NCBI GenBank assembly: GCA_964536085.1
Contig: CAZHWR010000005.1
Coordinates: 1-63,750 of the forward strand
Direction: 5' to 3'
DNA length: 63,750 bases
From: CAZHWR01 sp964536085
GTDB taxonomy: Bacteria; Bacillota; Clostridia; Oscillospirales; Ruminococcaceae
The translations under genes and the position numbers were made by a program. Shown here piece after piece: positions 52,048 through 60,398 of the stretch. The notes under the pieces were generated by a model. The model worked only from the letters and a program-made list of their open reading frames with translations. It was not told the origin of the DNA and searched no databases. Within the stretch, counting starts at the first letter, position 1; every line of letters starts with the position of its first letter.

Positions 52048-52819
52048 TTTGCTTCAAATCCTTTAACTTACTGTAAAATTCTTTCATTTCATTTGCCTTT
52101 TTGCAGGACATTTTTCCCTCGGTACATCCCCCGCGCACACATGACGGACCCGCGTTTTTAAACAAAGTGGGCGCCACCGCATACACCTGCCTTAACATTT
52201 CATCCGCCACGGCTTTTATTTCCCACTGAGCGCGGTTACAGCATCTGTGCTTGAAAAAGTTCATCAGGCTGCGTGCGTTCATGGTGACAACCATCTGCGT
52301 ATCGCATGCGTTTGGAAGAACAAAGCGCGCGTCTTCAATAGCTTTTTTCTCTGCTTTGGACTTCGCCTTTTTTTCACTCTCGCCCTGCTTTATAAACATT
52401 TTATAGTGCTTGTCCGACAAGATATCTGCAAGCTTGTTGTAAGAATCAATAGCGTTGTCCATCGCCTTTAAAAACTCCGACTTCGCCTCTGAATCCTTTT
52501 CTATTTCGGGCGGAGTTACAAAGCTGAATTCATTTTCCTTTACATATCTCTGGCTCTGAACGCTGAACGACGCTATTCTATGCCTTGTTATCTGCGCAAG
52601 AAGCGAACGCGAAACACCCTCTATCCCAAAGGTGAATGAAGCGTGTTCTATAGGGCTTTCATGCCCCATGTCGGCAAGCATTTCAACAAATGCCGCGGAC
52701 TTTTCCTCGGTCAGCCCGTCGAGCAGAGTTCCCACCGTGCTTGAGCTGTAGCACAGCTTGGCGGAGCAGGCTATCATTTTTTCGGGATTTGGGGTGTGAG
52801 CGAGCAGCGTAACTTTCAT
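52040..52819 (-). CDS. thyX: flavin-dependent thymidylate synthase
   Basis: Makes dTMP from dUMP using FAD and methylene-THF. 259 residues with the ThyX motif RHRIASFSVQSQRY, and C-terminal RCCNRAQWEIKAVADEMLRQV. AAAGGAAAGGA precedes the ATG. Usually present where ThyA is missing. Paired with the downstream thymidylate kinase-like gene. Confidence 0.95.
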   Translation of the reverse strand: MKVTLLAHTPNPEKMIACSAKLCYSSSTVGTLLDGLTEEKSAAFVEMLADMGHESPIEHASFTFGIEGVSRSLLAQITRHRIASFSVQSQRYVKENEFSFVTPPEIEKDSEAKSEFLKAMDNAIDSYNKLADILSDKHYKMFIKQGESEKKAKSKAEKKAIEDARFVLPNACDTQMVVTMNARSLMNFFKHRCCNRAQWEIKAVADEMLRQVYAVAPTLFKNAGPSCVRGGCTEGKMSCKKANEMKEFYSKLKDLKQNA

Positions 52820-52874
52820 TTTATATCGTCCTTTCCTTTTTGAATCATATATCCTGCCTTGTCAGGCAGATATT

Positions 52875-52908
52875 CGCGGAAGCCTGCCCGAAAAGGCAAG
52901 CTTCCGCG
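52875..52908. terminator. strong GC-rich hairpin
   Basis: CGCGGAAGC and GCTTCCGCG, with an inner CTGCC/GGCAA stem. It lies between thyX and the Cys-rich gene on the minus strand. No T tract on either side, so a Rho-independent terminator is only possible. Confidence 0.4.
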
Positions 52909-52932
52909 CAGCTATTCGTTATCAGATATCTG

Positions 52933-53748
52933 TCAGTTGTTGCAGCAGCCTCCCGCAGATTCATCCTCCATTTCGCTTAAGCGCGGAGGGAAGAACTCGT
53001 TTACGGGGAATTTTATCCGTTTAAAGAGCTCGCACGGATCATCTGACGTTGCAACGCATTCCTTATCGGGAACACTGTAGTCATAAACGGGAACCATCAT
53101 CTGAACAGAGCGTTCAAGCTGCACTATAGAGAACAGCCCCATGGTAACAAGCACGGTTTTAGACGGCTCGCAGCGGCAAAAATCGCCGTTGTATCTGCAC
53201 GCGATAGCGTCGGGTATGGAAATAACCGGCTCGTATTTACGCTGCCTGCATTCGCACAGCTTGGTGGAAAGGCATATCGGATCCACCACCTGAACGCTTG
53301 CTTTGGGCAGATTGTTCGGCGAAGAGCAATCCTCTGTCATCCCCGACCGATCGGAACTGAAATTTCTGACGTTTCCCTCGCTTCCGTAAAGAATCACCTT
53401 TTTGCTGAAAACGGCAAGACCGTCAACACACGTAGGCGAAGAAGCGGGGCAAGTAAATACTTCCAACTCAACATTGAAGAAAAACGTCATATCTACCGAA
53501 TAGAACCCTTTGTTAAAGGGAACGGGTTCGATGTCCATATAAACGTTAAGTACTTCAATTTTGCGCGTTTTAACATTCATTGCGTTGTCGATAACCGCCT
53601 GCGCATCAGATGCAAAATTGACCTGCAAGTCTTCTAAGCAGTCTTTGTCGCTGCAAGAATCGAATATCCTTCCGGCGTCTATGCACACGGCCTCTTTAAA
53701 CGAGGTGCTTGAGCATGAGCTGAGCGGTGAGCAATTGTTTTCCGGCAT
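52933..53748 (-). CDS. Cys-rich protein, possible spore component
   Basis: 271 residues from ATG 53748 (GGGAGG 7 bases upstream). Cysteines are numerous and unevenly spread (SSCSST, VCIDAGRIFDSCSDKDCLEDL, TCPASSPTCVDG, LCECRQRKY, FCRCEP, GGCCNN). A central part, VIDNAMNVKTRKIEVLNVYM, looks like a beta domain. No signal peptide or membrane segment. I do not recognise a named family. Cys content and context in a sporulating clostridium suggest a spore coat or cell-surface role; that is inference only. Confidence 0.65.
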   Translation of the reverse strand: MPENNCSPLSSCSSTSFKEAVCIDAGRIFDSCSDKDCLEDLQVNFASDAQAVIDNAMNVKTRKIEVLNVYMDIEPVPFNKGFYSVDMTFFFNVELEVFTCPASSPTCVDGLAVFSKKVILYGSEGNVRNFSSDRSGMTEDCSSPNNLPKASVQVVDPICLSTKLCECRQRKYEPVISIPDAIACRYNGDFCRCEPSKTVLVTMGLFSIVQLERSVQMMVPVYDYSVPDKECVATSDDPCELFKRIKFPVNEFFPPRLSEMEDESAGGCCNN

Positions 53749-53827
53749 ATAAAATCCTCCCAAAAAAGTATTAAAGCGTTTGCCTCAATACATATTATGA
53801 AAGGATTTAATTTTCGTTACCAAAAAA

Positions 53828-56206
53828 TCAGATTTTTGAAAGCTTTGCAAAATTTGCCATCAGCTTTTTAACTCCCGCCTTTTCAAATTTGATTTCCACC
53901 ATAATGTCGTTCGCCATGGGAGTGGCCTTCAACACCTCGCCTTTGCCGAAAACAGCGTGAGATACATAATCTCCCACAGTATAATCAATAACGGCAGCCG
54001 ATTTCGGCTTTTTGACCATGTGTGCGGAATATGTTTTAGCGCGGGGCGCAGACGAACCGTATTTCTTTGAAACTGTTCCTTTACTGTAATAGCTGTCACT
54101 GCCGCCGAAGCCCGTTAGGTCTGTGCGTTCGCACACTTCACCCGGCAGCTCTGACAGGAATATAGACGGTGCGTTCCTTATTGTCTGCCCAAAAAGAACC
54201 CTTTGCGAAGCATTTGTTATGTAAAGCTTTTCCTTTGCGCGCGTTATCGCAACATACGCAAGCCTACGTTCCTCCTGCATATCGTCTATACTGCCCATGC
54301 TGAGGCGGCTCGGGAATATCCCGTCCTCCATGCCGGCTAAAAACACATTCGGAAATTCAAGCCCTTTCGCGGAATGAACGGTCATCAAAACAACGCAGTC
54401 TGAATCGGTGTTTAAGCTGTCTAAATCGGTGTAAAGCGCGATTTCCTCCAAAAATCCGGAAAGCTCGGCGTTTTCATTCTCCTGCATATATTTAATGATA
54501 TTCGATTTAAGCTCATTTATATTTTCAAGCCGCGATTTTCCTTCTTCACCCTGCGAAACAAGATGCAACGAATATCCTGTTACGTCCAAAAGCTCGTCGT
54601 AAAAATCATCGAGCGTGTATTCCTCGCTGTACGCCATGAGCTTTTGAATCATTTCGGCAAACGGGACAAGCACCGACGCTTTTTTGGAAATCATCGGATA
54701 TTTAGCTGCGTTTTTTATAACCTCAAGCGGAGAAATATTCAGCCCTTCGGAAATATTCTCTATAGATTTGACCGTAGCCTCGCCTATTCCTCGCTTCGGC
54801 TCGTTTATGATCCTTTTAAGCCTTACTATATCCCAAGGATTGTTGATAAAGCACATGTATGACAACACGTCTTTAATTTCCTTGCGCTCGTAAAACTTTG
54901 TTCCGCCTACAATTTTATAGCTGATTCCCGATCGGGCAAAATTTCTTTCTATATTGTTCGACGCCGCGTTTATCCTGTATAAAACGGCGTGATCGGAAAA
55001 TTTCATTCCGTTTTTGACGTTTTGCAGTATCTGTTCGGTTATATATTCAGCCTCCGCGCGTTCGTCGGACGTTTTGCATACGATTATTTTTTCACCGTCG
55101 CCCTTTGCAGTCCACAATTTTTTGCCCTTGCGCTCAAAATTATTTTTAATAACCTCATTCGCCGCGGTTAAAATATTCTGTGTTGAGCGGTAATTTTGTT
55201 CCAGTCTGACAACGCACGCATTGTCGTACTGCTTTTCAAACATAAGTATATTTTCTATCGTTGCGCCGCGGAAACGATAAATGCTCTGATCATCGTCCCC
55301 GACGACGCAGATGTTCCTGTGCCGCGCTGAAAGCATACTCACAAGACGGTACTGGATATTATTGGTGTCTTGATATTCGTCCACCATTATATATTTGAAT
55401 CTGGCGCGGTATTTTTCCAGAATGTCCGGAAATTCGTCGAACAGCCGTACGGTGAGCATAATAATATCGTCAAAATCAACTGCGTTTGCCGAGGCGAGCT
55501 TTTTCTGATAACGCGAATATACTTTTGCAATTATCTGCTTTCTGAAATCGTTCCCGGCGGATTGTTCGTATTCCTCCGGCATTACCATCCTGTCTTTACT
55601 TATGCTGATTTGGTTAAGTATCGACTTAGGAGGAAATTCCTTTTCGGAAAAATCAAGCTCCTTTAAGCAATCCTTAATAACCCTTACGCTGTCTGTAGTA
55701 TCGTAAATCGTAAAACGCGAATCATACCCGAGGCATTGGATTTCACGCCTTAAAATCCTGACGCAGGTTGAATGAAAAGTGCCCGTGTTGATATCGAGCG
55801 CCGATTCGCCCAGCATGTTGTAAAGCCTGTCTTTCAGCTCGTTTGCCGCTTTATTCGTAAACGTGATGGCAAGTATATTCCACGGCATGATTTTTTCATC
55901 CCGCAAAAGCTCGTGAACTCTGTCGGCAGCCGACTCATCGCCGTCACGGTAGCTTTTTAATAAATCAATATCGTCCTGCGAAATATCATCGGGAACATAT
56001 CCCGATTCAACGGTGTTACCATACCGCAGCATATATGCAATTCGGTTTACCATAACGGTGGTTTTCCCGCTTCCGGCGCCCGCCAATATTAAAACGGGAC
56101 CGACCGTTTTAAAAATCGCTTTTTGCTGCATGCTGTTCATTTGCTTAAATTCGTCCAGAACAATCTCGCGCTTAAGTTTTAAAAATTCAGCTTTCAAATC
56201 CGACAT
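53828..56206 (-). CDS. pcrA: ATP-dependent DNA helicase PcrA/UvrD
   Basis: Superfamily 1 helicase, 792 residues. Motif I ILAGAGSGKTTVMVNRIAYML, motif II VDEYQDTN, motif III VVGDDDQSIYRFRGA, motif IV VRLEQNYRST, motif V VMTVHSAKGLEFPNVF, motif VI RRLAYVAITRAKEKL. The C-terminal tail (VGDYVSHAVFGKGEVLKA) is the Tudor-like RNA polymerase-contacting domain of PcrA. The insertion with DDIDLLKSYRDGDESAA between motif I and Ia is slightly long. Confidence 0.96.
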   Translation of the reverse strand: MSDLKAEFLKLKREIVLDEFKQMNSMQQKAIFKTVGPVLILAGAGSGKTTVMVNRIAYMLRYGNTVESGYVPDDISQDDIDLLKSYRDGDESAADRVHELLRDEKIMPWNILAITFTNKAANELKDRLYNMLGESALDINTGTFHSTCVRILRREIQCLGYDSRFTIYDTTDSVRVIKDCLKELDFSEKEFPPKSILNQISISKDRMVMPEEYEQSAGNDFRKQIIAKVYSRYQKKLASANAVDFDDIIMLTVRLFDEFPDILEKYRARFKYIMVDEYQDTNNIQYRLVSMLSARHRNICVVGDDDQSIYRFRGATIENILMFEKQYDNACVVRLEQNYRSTQNILTAANEVIKNNFERKGKKLWTAKGDGEKIIVCKTSDERAEAEYITEQILQNVKNGMKFSDHAVLYRINAASNNIERNFARSGISYKIVGGTKFYERKEIKDVLSYMCFINNPWDIVRLKRIINEPKRGIGEATVKSIENISEGLNISPLEVIKNAAKYPMISKKASVLVPFAEMIQKLMAYSEEYTLDDFYDELLDVTGYSLHLVSQGEEGKSRLENINELKSNIIKYMQENENAELSGFLEEIALYTDLDSLNTDSDCVVLMTVHSAKGLEFPNVFLAGMEDGIFPSRLSMGSIDDMQEERRLAYVAITRAKEKLYITNASQRVLFGQTIRNAPSIFLSELPGEVCERTDLTGFGGSDSYYSKGTVSKKYGSSAPRAKTYSAHMVKKPKSAAVIDYTVGDYVSHAVFGKGEVLKATPMANDIMVEIKFEKAGVKKLMANFAKLSKI

Positions 56207-56345
56207 ATGAATTGTATTACCTCATAACAAAAATGCTTATATAAAAATTTTTGTCCGTAACTAAGAACGTATAAAAATATTATAACATACAATAAAAAAA
56301 ATGGAAACACAAAATTGCATAAGATTGCCGAATTGGAACCTTGGC

Positions 56346-56373
56346 TTGACTTTTGTCTTTTTTGGTATAAAAT
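56346..56373 (+). promoter_or_regulatory. promoter of the glmS leader
   Basis: TTGACT at 56346-56351, 16-base spacer and TAAAAT at 56368-56373. The leader to the ribozyme is about 55 bases. The 140 bases before it (56207-56345) are AT-rich and probably contain the divergent pcrA promoter, but I could not fix one. Confidence 0.55.
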
Positions 56374-56429
56374 AATTTTATTAAGGGCTTTTCCGAATAA
56401 GAAAGGAGCGTATTTCGGAAAAAGCTTGA

Positions 56430-56580
56430 AACAAGCGCCAGACCAAATATATTCCATGGTTAACGAGGCAGAGAGTTATCGAAATTTCGGCGGATGCTCT
56501 CTTGGCGGCAAAGCAATTTTTATTTTGTCGTAAAGCTGTGACAAACTTTTGGGTAACCAAACAACAAAACACAGCTAAAA
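56430..56580 (+). ncRNA. glmS ribozyme
   Basis: Glucosamine-6-phosphate-dependent self-cleaving riboswitch. The conserved core is visible: AAGCGCCAGA (cleavage expected between A56434 and G56435), GGTTAACGAGGCAGAGAGTT, ATCGAAATTTCGGCGGATGC and TCTCTTGGCGGC, then the P4 stem AGCTGTG/CACAGCT enclosing a TTTGG-GTAA-CCAAA hairpin. It lies directly upstream of glmS. Secondary structure was read by eye. Confidence 0.93.
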
Positions 56581-56606
56581 AATTAACCGAAAGGATTAAC
56601 ACGGCT

Positions 56607-58424
56607 ATGTGTGGAATAGTTGGCTATACAGGCAATAAAAACGCAGTTGATATACTGCTCGGTGGGCTTAAAAAGCTCGAATACCGCGGCTATGATTCCG
56701 CGGGGATCTCTGTTTTTGACAACGACAAAATCAGAACTATAAAATCAAAAGGATGCCTCGCTGTTTTGGAGAAAAAAATCAACAACGTCGGAAAGCCGCA
56801 GTCAAACTGTGGGATCGGTCATACCCGCTGGGCGACGCACGGAGAACCTTCCGACGTTAATTCGCATCCTCACGGAAGCGATAAAATTTCAATAGTTCAC
56901 AACGGAATAATCGAAAATTACCTTCACTTAAAGTCGGTTTTAAAGGAAAAGGGCTATACATTCGATTCTCAGACCGACACTGAATCCGTGGCAAAGCTAC
57001 TCGATTATTATTACGACGGAGACCCTGTCAAAGCAATTAAAAAGGTTATTTCGGACGTTAAGGGTAGCTATGCTTTAGGAATCGTCTTCTGCGACTTCCC
57101 GAATAAAATCTTTGCTGTCCGTAAGGACAGCCCGCTGATCGTCGGCTTGGGCGATGGCGAAAATTTCATCGCGTCCGACATTCCCGCAATTTTAAAATAC
57201 ACAAGAAACTACTACCAAATCGAGCAAAATGAAATCGCGGAAATTTCAAAGGACGAGGTAAAAATAACCGACCTTGACGGAAACGTTATTTCCAAGGAAA
57301 TTTTAACCGCCACTTGGGACGTTGCGGCGGCTGAAAAGGGCGGATACGACCATTTTATGCTAAAGGAAATCTTTGAACAGCCAAAAGCGTTTTCAGACAC
57401 CATCTCCCCTCACATTTATAAAGGGTTGCCCGATTTGGGAGTTGAGCATCTGAGCGACGATGTTCTCCGCGGCTTTGAAAAAATCCATATCGTCGCCTGC
57501 GGCACAGCGATGCATGCGGGCATGGTCGGAAAACAGGTCATCGAAAAGCTGGCTCGTATTCCCGTCAACGTTGAAATAGCGTCGGAATTCAGATACTGCG
57601 ACCCGATTATAAGCAAAAACGATTTAATAGTCATAATCTCGCAGTCGGGCGAAACGGCGGATACCCTTGCGGCCTTGAGGCTTGCAAAAAAACAGGGCGT
57701 TCATACGCTCGCCGTTGTAAACGTCGTCGGGTCGTCAATCTCGCGCGAGGCAGACAGTGTTATATACACATGGGCAGGACCGGAAATATCCGTTGCCAGC
57801 ACCAAAGCGTATACCGTTCAGATGGCGGTTATGTATCTGCTCGCTATACGTCTTGCCTATGCAAATAAAAAGCTTGACGAGCAAAGCGCAGTTAAGCTTA
57901 CATCACAGCTTGTCGGAATGGAAGACACTATAAAACAAACACTCGGTCTTTCCGACCGATGCAAAAAGCTTGCCGAAAGCTACTGCAATTGTTCAAATCT
58001 GTTTTTTATAGGGCGCGGATTTGATTACGCGCTTTCACTTGAAGGCTCTTTGAAACTCAAGGAAATTTCTTACATTCATTCAGAGGCGTATGCCGCGGGC
58101 GAATTGAAGCACGGAACGATCTCTTTGATAACCGAGAACATGCCCGTTATCGCTGTTTCAACTCAAAAAGCGCTGTTTGACAAGATGGTCAGCAACGTAA
58201 AAGAGGTCACCGCGCGAGGAGCCAGGGTATTGTTTATAACTCAAAACGCAGGCGATGTCGGCTCGGAGGTCGAAAACGTTCTGCATATTCCCGATGTGGA
58301 CGATATGTTCGCACCACTTGCAGGCGTTGTTCCACTCCAGCTTTTTGCATACTATTGCGCGGTAACGCGCGGTTGCGACGTTGATAAGCCCAGAAACCTC
58401 GCGAAAAGCGTTACAGTTGAATAA
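56607..58424 (+). CDS. glmS: glutamine--fructose-6-phosphate aminotransferase
   Basis: Makes glucosamine-6-phosphate from fructose-6-phosphate and glutamine, the start of amino-sugar and peptidoglycan synthesis. 605 residues from ATG 56607 so that Cys1 after Met removal (MCGIVGYTG) is the nucleophile. Glutaminase: RGYDSAGIS, GHTRWATHGEPS, HNGIIENY. Two SIS isomerase domains: VACGTAMHAGMVGKQ, ISQSGETADTLAALRLAK, and the C-terminal PRNLAKSVTVE. AAAGGA precedes it by 11 bases. Regulated by the ribozyme upstream. Confidence 0.97.
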   Translation: MCGIVGYTGNKNAVDILLGGLKKLEYRGYDSAGISVFDNDKIRTIKSKGCLAVLEKKINNVGKPQSNCGIGHTRWATHGEPSDVNSHPHGSDKISIVHNGIIENYLHLKSVLKEKGYTFDSQTDTESVAKLLDYYYDGDPVKAIKKVISDVKGSYALGIVFCDFPNKIFAVRKDSPLIVGLGDGENFIASDIPAILKYTRNYYQIEQNEIAEISKDEVKITDLDGNVISKEILTATWDVAAAEKGGYDHFMLKEIFEQPKAFSDTISPHIYKGLPDLGVEHLSDDVLRGFEKIHIVACGTAMHAGMVGKQVIEKLARIPVNVEIASEFRYCDPIISKNDLIVIISQSGETADTLAALRLAKKQGVHTLAVVNVVGSSISREADSVIYTWAGPEISVASTKAYTVQMAVMYLLAIRLAYANKKLDEQSAVKLTSQLVGMEDTIKQTLGLSDRCKKLAESYCNCSNLFFIGRGFDYALSLEGSLKLKEISYIHSEAYAAGELKHGTISLITENMPVIAVSTQKALFDKMVSNVKEVTARGARVLFITQNAGDVGSEVENVLHIPDVDDMFAPLAGVVPLQLFAYYCAVTRGCDVDKPRNLAKSVTVE

Positions 58425-58440
58425 TATTATAAAATTAATT

Positions 58441-58487
58441 ACACGAATAAAAACGGAAGGCATTACGCCTTCCGTTTTTATTCGTGT
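58441..58487 (+). terminator. terminator of glmS
   Basis: A 21-bp perfect stem (ACACGAATAAAAACGGAAGGC and its complement) with a 5-base loop. The right arm carries the T run GTTTTTATTCG. It may also work on the minus strand for the pseudogene. Confidence 0.92.
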
Positions 58488-58502
58488 GAATCGTTTTTAG
58501 TC

Positions 58503-59366
58503 TCACAGGCTTAATTGCTTCGGCATGTTTTTTTCTTCAAACGCAGACAGAAAATCAAATATCTGATCATTATCATGCATTATTCCGTTTTTGCCGCATT
58601 TACTGTGGAACAAATTCATCAGCTCATTCTTGTTTGGACTGTTGATTATATACCGATTGCCGTATTCGTGAATATATCTTTGTTTCGTATTTGTGAAGAG
58701 CTTGTCAAACTGATTATAAAAATACCCATGTTCCCTTCGCGCAGAGTAAGCCCCATTCCGAAACAGATAACTCTGCAAACCTTTGCTTCAATACACATAT
58801 CCAAAATACCCGAAATATTTTCCATTGTGTCGTTTATAAACGGCAATATCGGAGAAAGCCATACAGCTGTCAGTATGCCGGCGTCGCGCAGTTGTTTTAG
58901 TACCTCAAAGCGTTCGCTTGTTACGCACACGTTCGGCTCGATTTTTTTACACAATGCATCGTCATAAGTAGTTATCGTAATTTGAACAACGCAATTTAAT
59001 TTTTCATTTATTTTTTTCAGTAAATCCGAATCCCTCATAATACGGTTTGACTTTGTAATCACCGTAAATCCGAAACCGTATTTATATATCAAATCAAGCG
59101 CTTTTCTGACATTGCCGATTTCGTCTTCAACGGTATACACGGATCCGTCATCGAACCTGTTCCTATCATACACTTTCTTCGTTTGCGTTTAAGGGCATCG
59201 TTAAGCAGTTCGACGGCGTTTTCCTTGATTTCGATATCCTCAAAACTATGTTATATATGATAACATTTGCTTCTGGAGCCGCAGTGAATACAGCCGTGAG
59301 TGCATCCACGGTATAAATTCATGCCGTTTTAGCGGACAATATCCCTTTAGCTTTTACATAGTGCAT
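58503..59366 (-). pseudogene. decayed SplB-like radical-SAM protein gene
   Basis: Read on the minus strand from ATG 59366 (HYVKAKGILSAK). A one-base loss near 59327 (AAAA for AAAAA) sets it out of frame; the frame of MNLYRGCTHGCIHCGSRSKC (the CxxxCxxC cluster, radical SAM) follows. A TAA stop at 59253-59251 interrupts it. Then FEDIEIKENAVELLNDALKR and MIGTGSMTDP, another one-base loss near 59129, then IGNVRKALDLIYKYGFGFTV, and LSPILPFINDT and ICFGMGLTLREGN, a third loss near 58730, and FYNQFDKLF to the end at 58503. The pieces add up to a full-length protein of about 290 residues. Family identification is firm; function lost unless these are base-call errors. Confidence 0.88.
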
Positions 59367-59393
59367 TGTACACTCGTCCGTTCTTTAAAAACT

Positions 59394-59427
59394 AAAAGGA
59401 CGCCCACTGATATGAAGCGCCCTTTTG
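59394..59427 (-). terminator. terminator of fba
   Basis: On the minus strand AAAAGGGCGC and GCGTCCTTTT form a 10-bp stem (one wobble), followed by TAGTTTTTAAAG. It separates fba from the pseudogene. Confidence 0.75.
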
Positions 59428-59460
59428 ATACAGAGTTTTATTCTTATTATAATAAAGCCG

Positions 59461-60324
59461 TTACGCTTTGTTGATAGAGCCGAAAAGCTCCATTTTTTCT
59501 TTAACAGTAGCTTTGATGGCCTCGAATCCGGGAGCCAAAAGCTTTCTCGGGTCAAATCCCTTGCCCTGTAAATCCTTGCCCGCTTCAACATATTTGCGGG
59601 TTGCAGCGGCAAAGCTGAGCTGGCATTCGGTGTTAACGTTAATTTTGGAAACGCCGAGCGAAATAGCCTTTTTAATCATATCCTCGGGGATTCCCGTACC
59701 GCCGTGCAGAACGAGCGGCATAGCGCCTGTCAGTTTTTGAATATCAGCAAGAACGTCAAAATTAAGTCCCGCCCAGTTTTCGGGATATTTGCCGTGGATG
59801 TTTCCGATTCCCGCGGCAAGCATTGTAACGCCGAGGTCTGCAATCATCTTGCACTCGTTGGGGTCTGCAACCTCGCCCGCGCCGATAACGCCGTCTTCCT
59901 CGCCGCCGATGGAACCAACCTCCGCCTCTACGGAAATTTCCTTTTCCGAGGCGATTTTTATAAGCTCTTTTGTTTTATCTATGTTTTCGTTTATATCGTA
60001 ATGAGAGCCGTCGAACATGATAGAAGAAAATCCGGCTTCAATGCATTTGAGCGCGCCTTCGTAACTGCCGTGGTCAAGATGGAGCGCAACGGGAACTGTA
60101 ATATTCAGTTCTTCGAGCATACCGTTTACCATTCCGACAACGGTTTTATAGCCCGCCATGTATTTGCCTGCGCCTTCGGAAACGCCTAAAATAACAGGCG
60201 AATTGTTTTCCTGCGCCGTGAGCAGGACAGCCTTAGTCCATTCAAGATTGTTGATGTTGAACTGACCGACAGCATATTTCCCCTTTTTTGCTTTAGTCAA
60301 CATTTCCTTTGCTGATACTAACAT
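59461..60324 (-). CDS. fba: class II fructose-1,6-bisphosphate aldolase
   Basis: Zinc-dependent aldolase of glycolysis. 287 residues: QFNINNLEWTKAVLLTAQE, VALHLDHGSYEGALKCIEAGF (metal His), SVEAEVGSIGGEEDGVIG and VLHGGTGIPEDMIKKAI, the class II signatures, and NVNTECQLSF. GAGAGGATG precedes the ATG. It has its own consensus promoter and a terminator. Confidence 0.96.
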   Translation of the reverse strand: MLVSAKEMLTKAKKGKYAVGQFNINNLEWTKAVLLTAQENNSPVILGVSEGAGKYMAGYKTVVGMVNGMLEELNITVPVALHLDHGSYEGALKCIEAGFSSIMFDGSHYDINENIDKTKELIKIASEKEISVEAEVGSIGGEEDGVIGAGEVADPNECKMIADLGVTMLAAGIGNIHGKYPENWAGLNFDVLADIQKLTGAMPLVLHGGTGIPEDMIKKAISLGVSKINVNTECQLSFAAATRKYVEAGKDLQGKGFDPRKLLAPGFEAIKATVKEKMELFGSINKA

Positions 60325-60362
60325 ATAAACATCCTCTCTGTAGTGGTTTAAATAACAATTTA

Positions 60363-60391
60363 ATTATAAGGCAAACACCCTGTTATGTCAA
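60363..60391 (-). promoter_or_regulatory. promoter of fba
   Basis: TTGACA (60391-60386), 17-base spacer and TATAAT (60368-60363) on the minus strand, a perfect consensus. It leaves a short leader before the fba ATG. Confidence 0.9.
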
Positions 60392-60398
60392 ATGTTTT

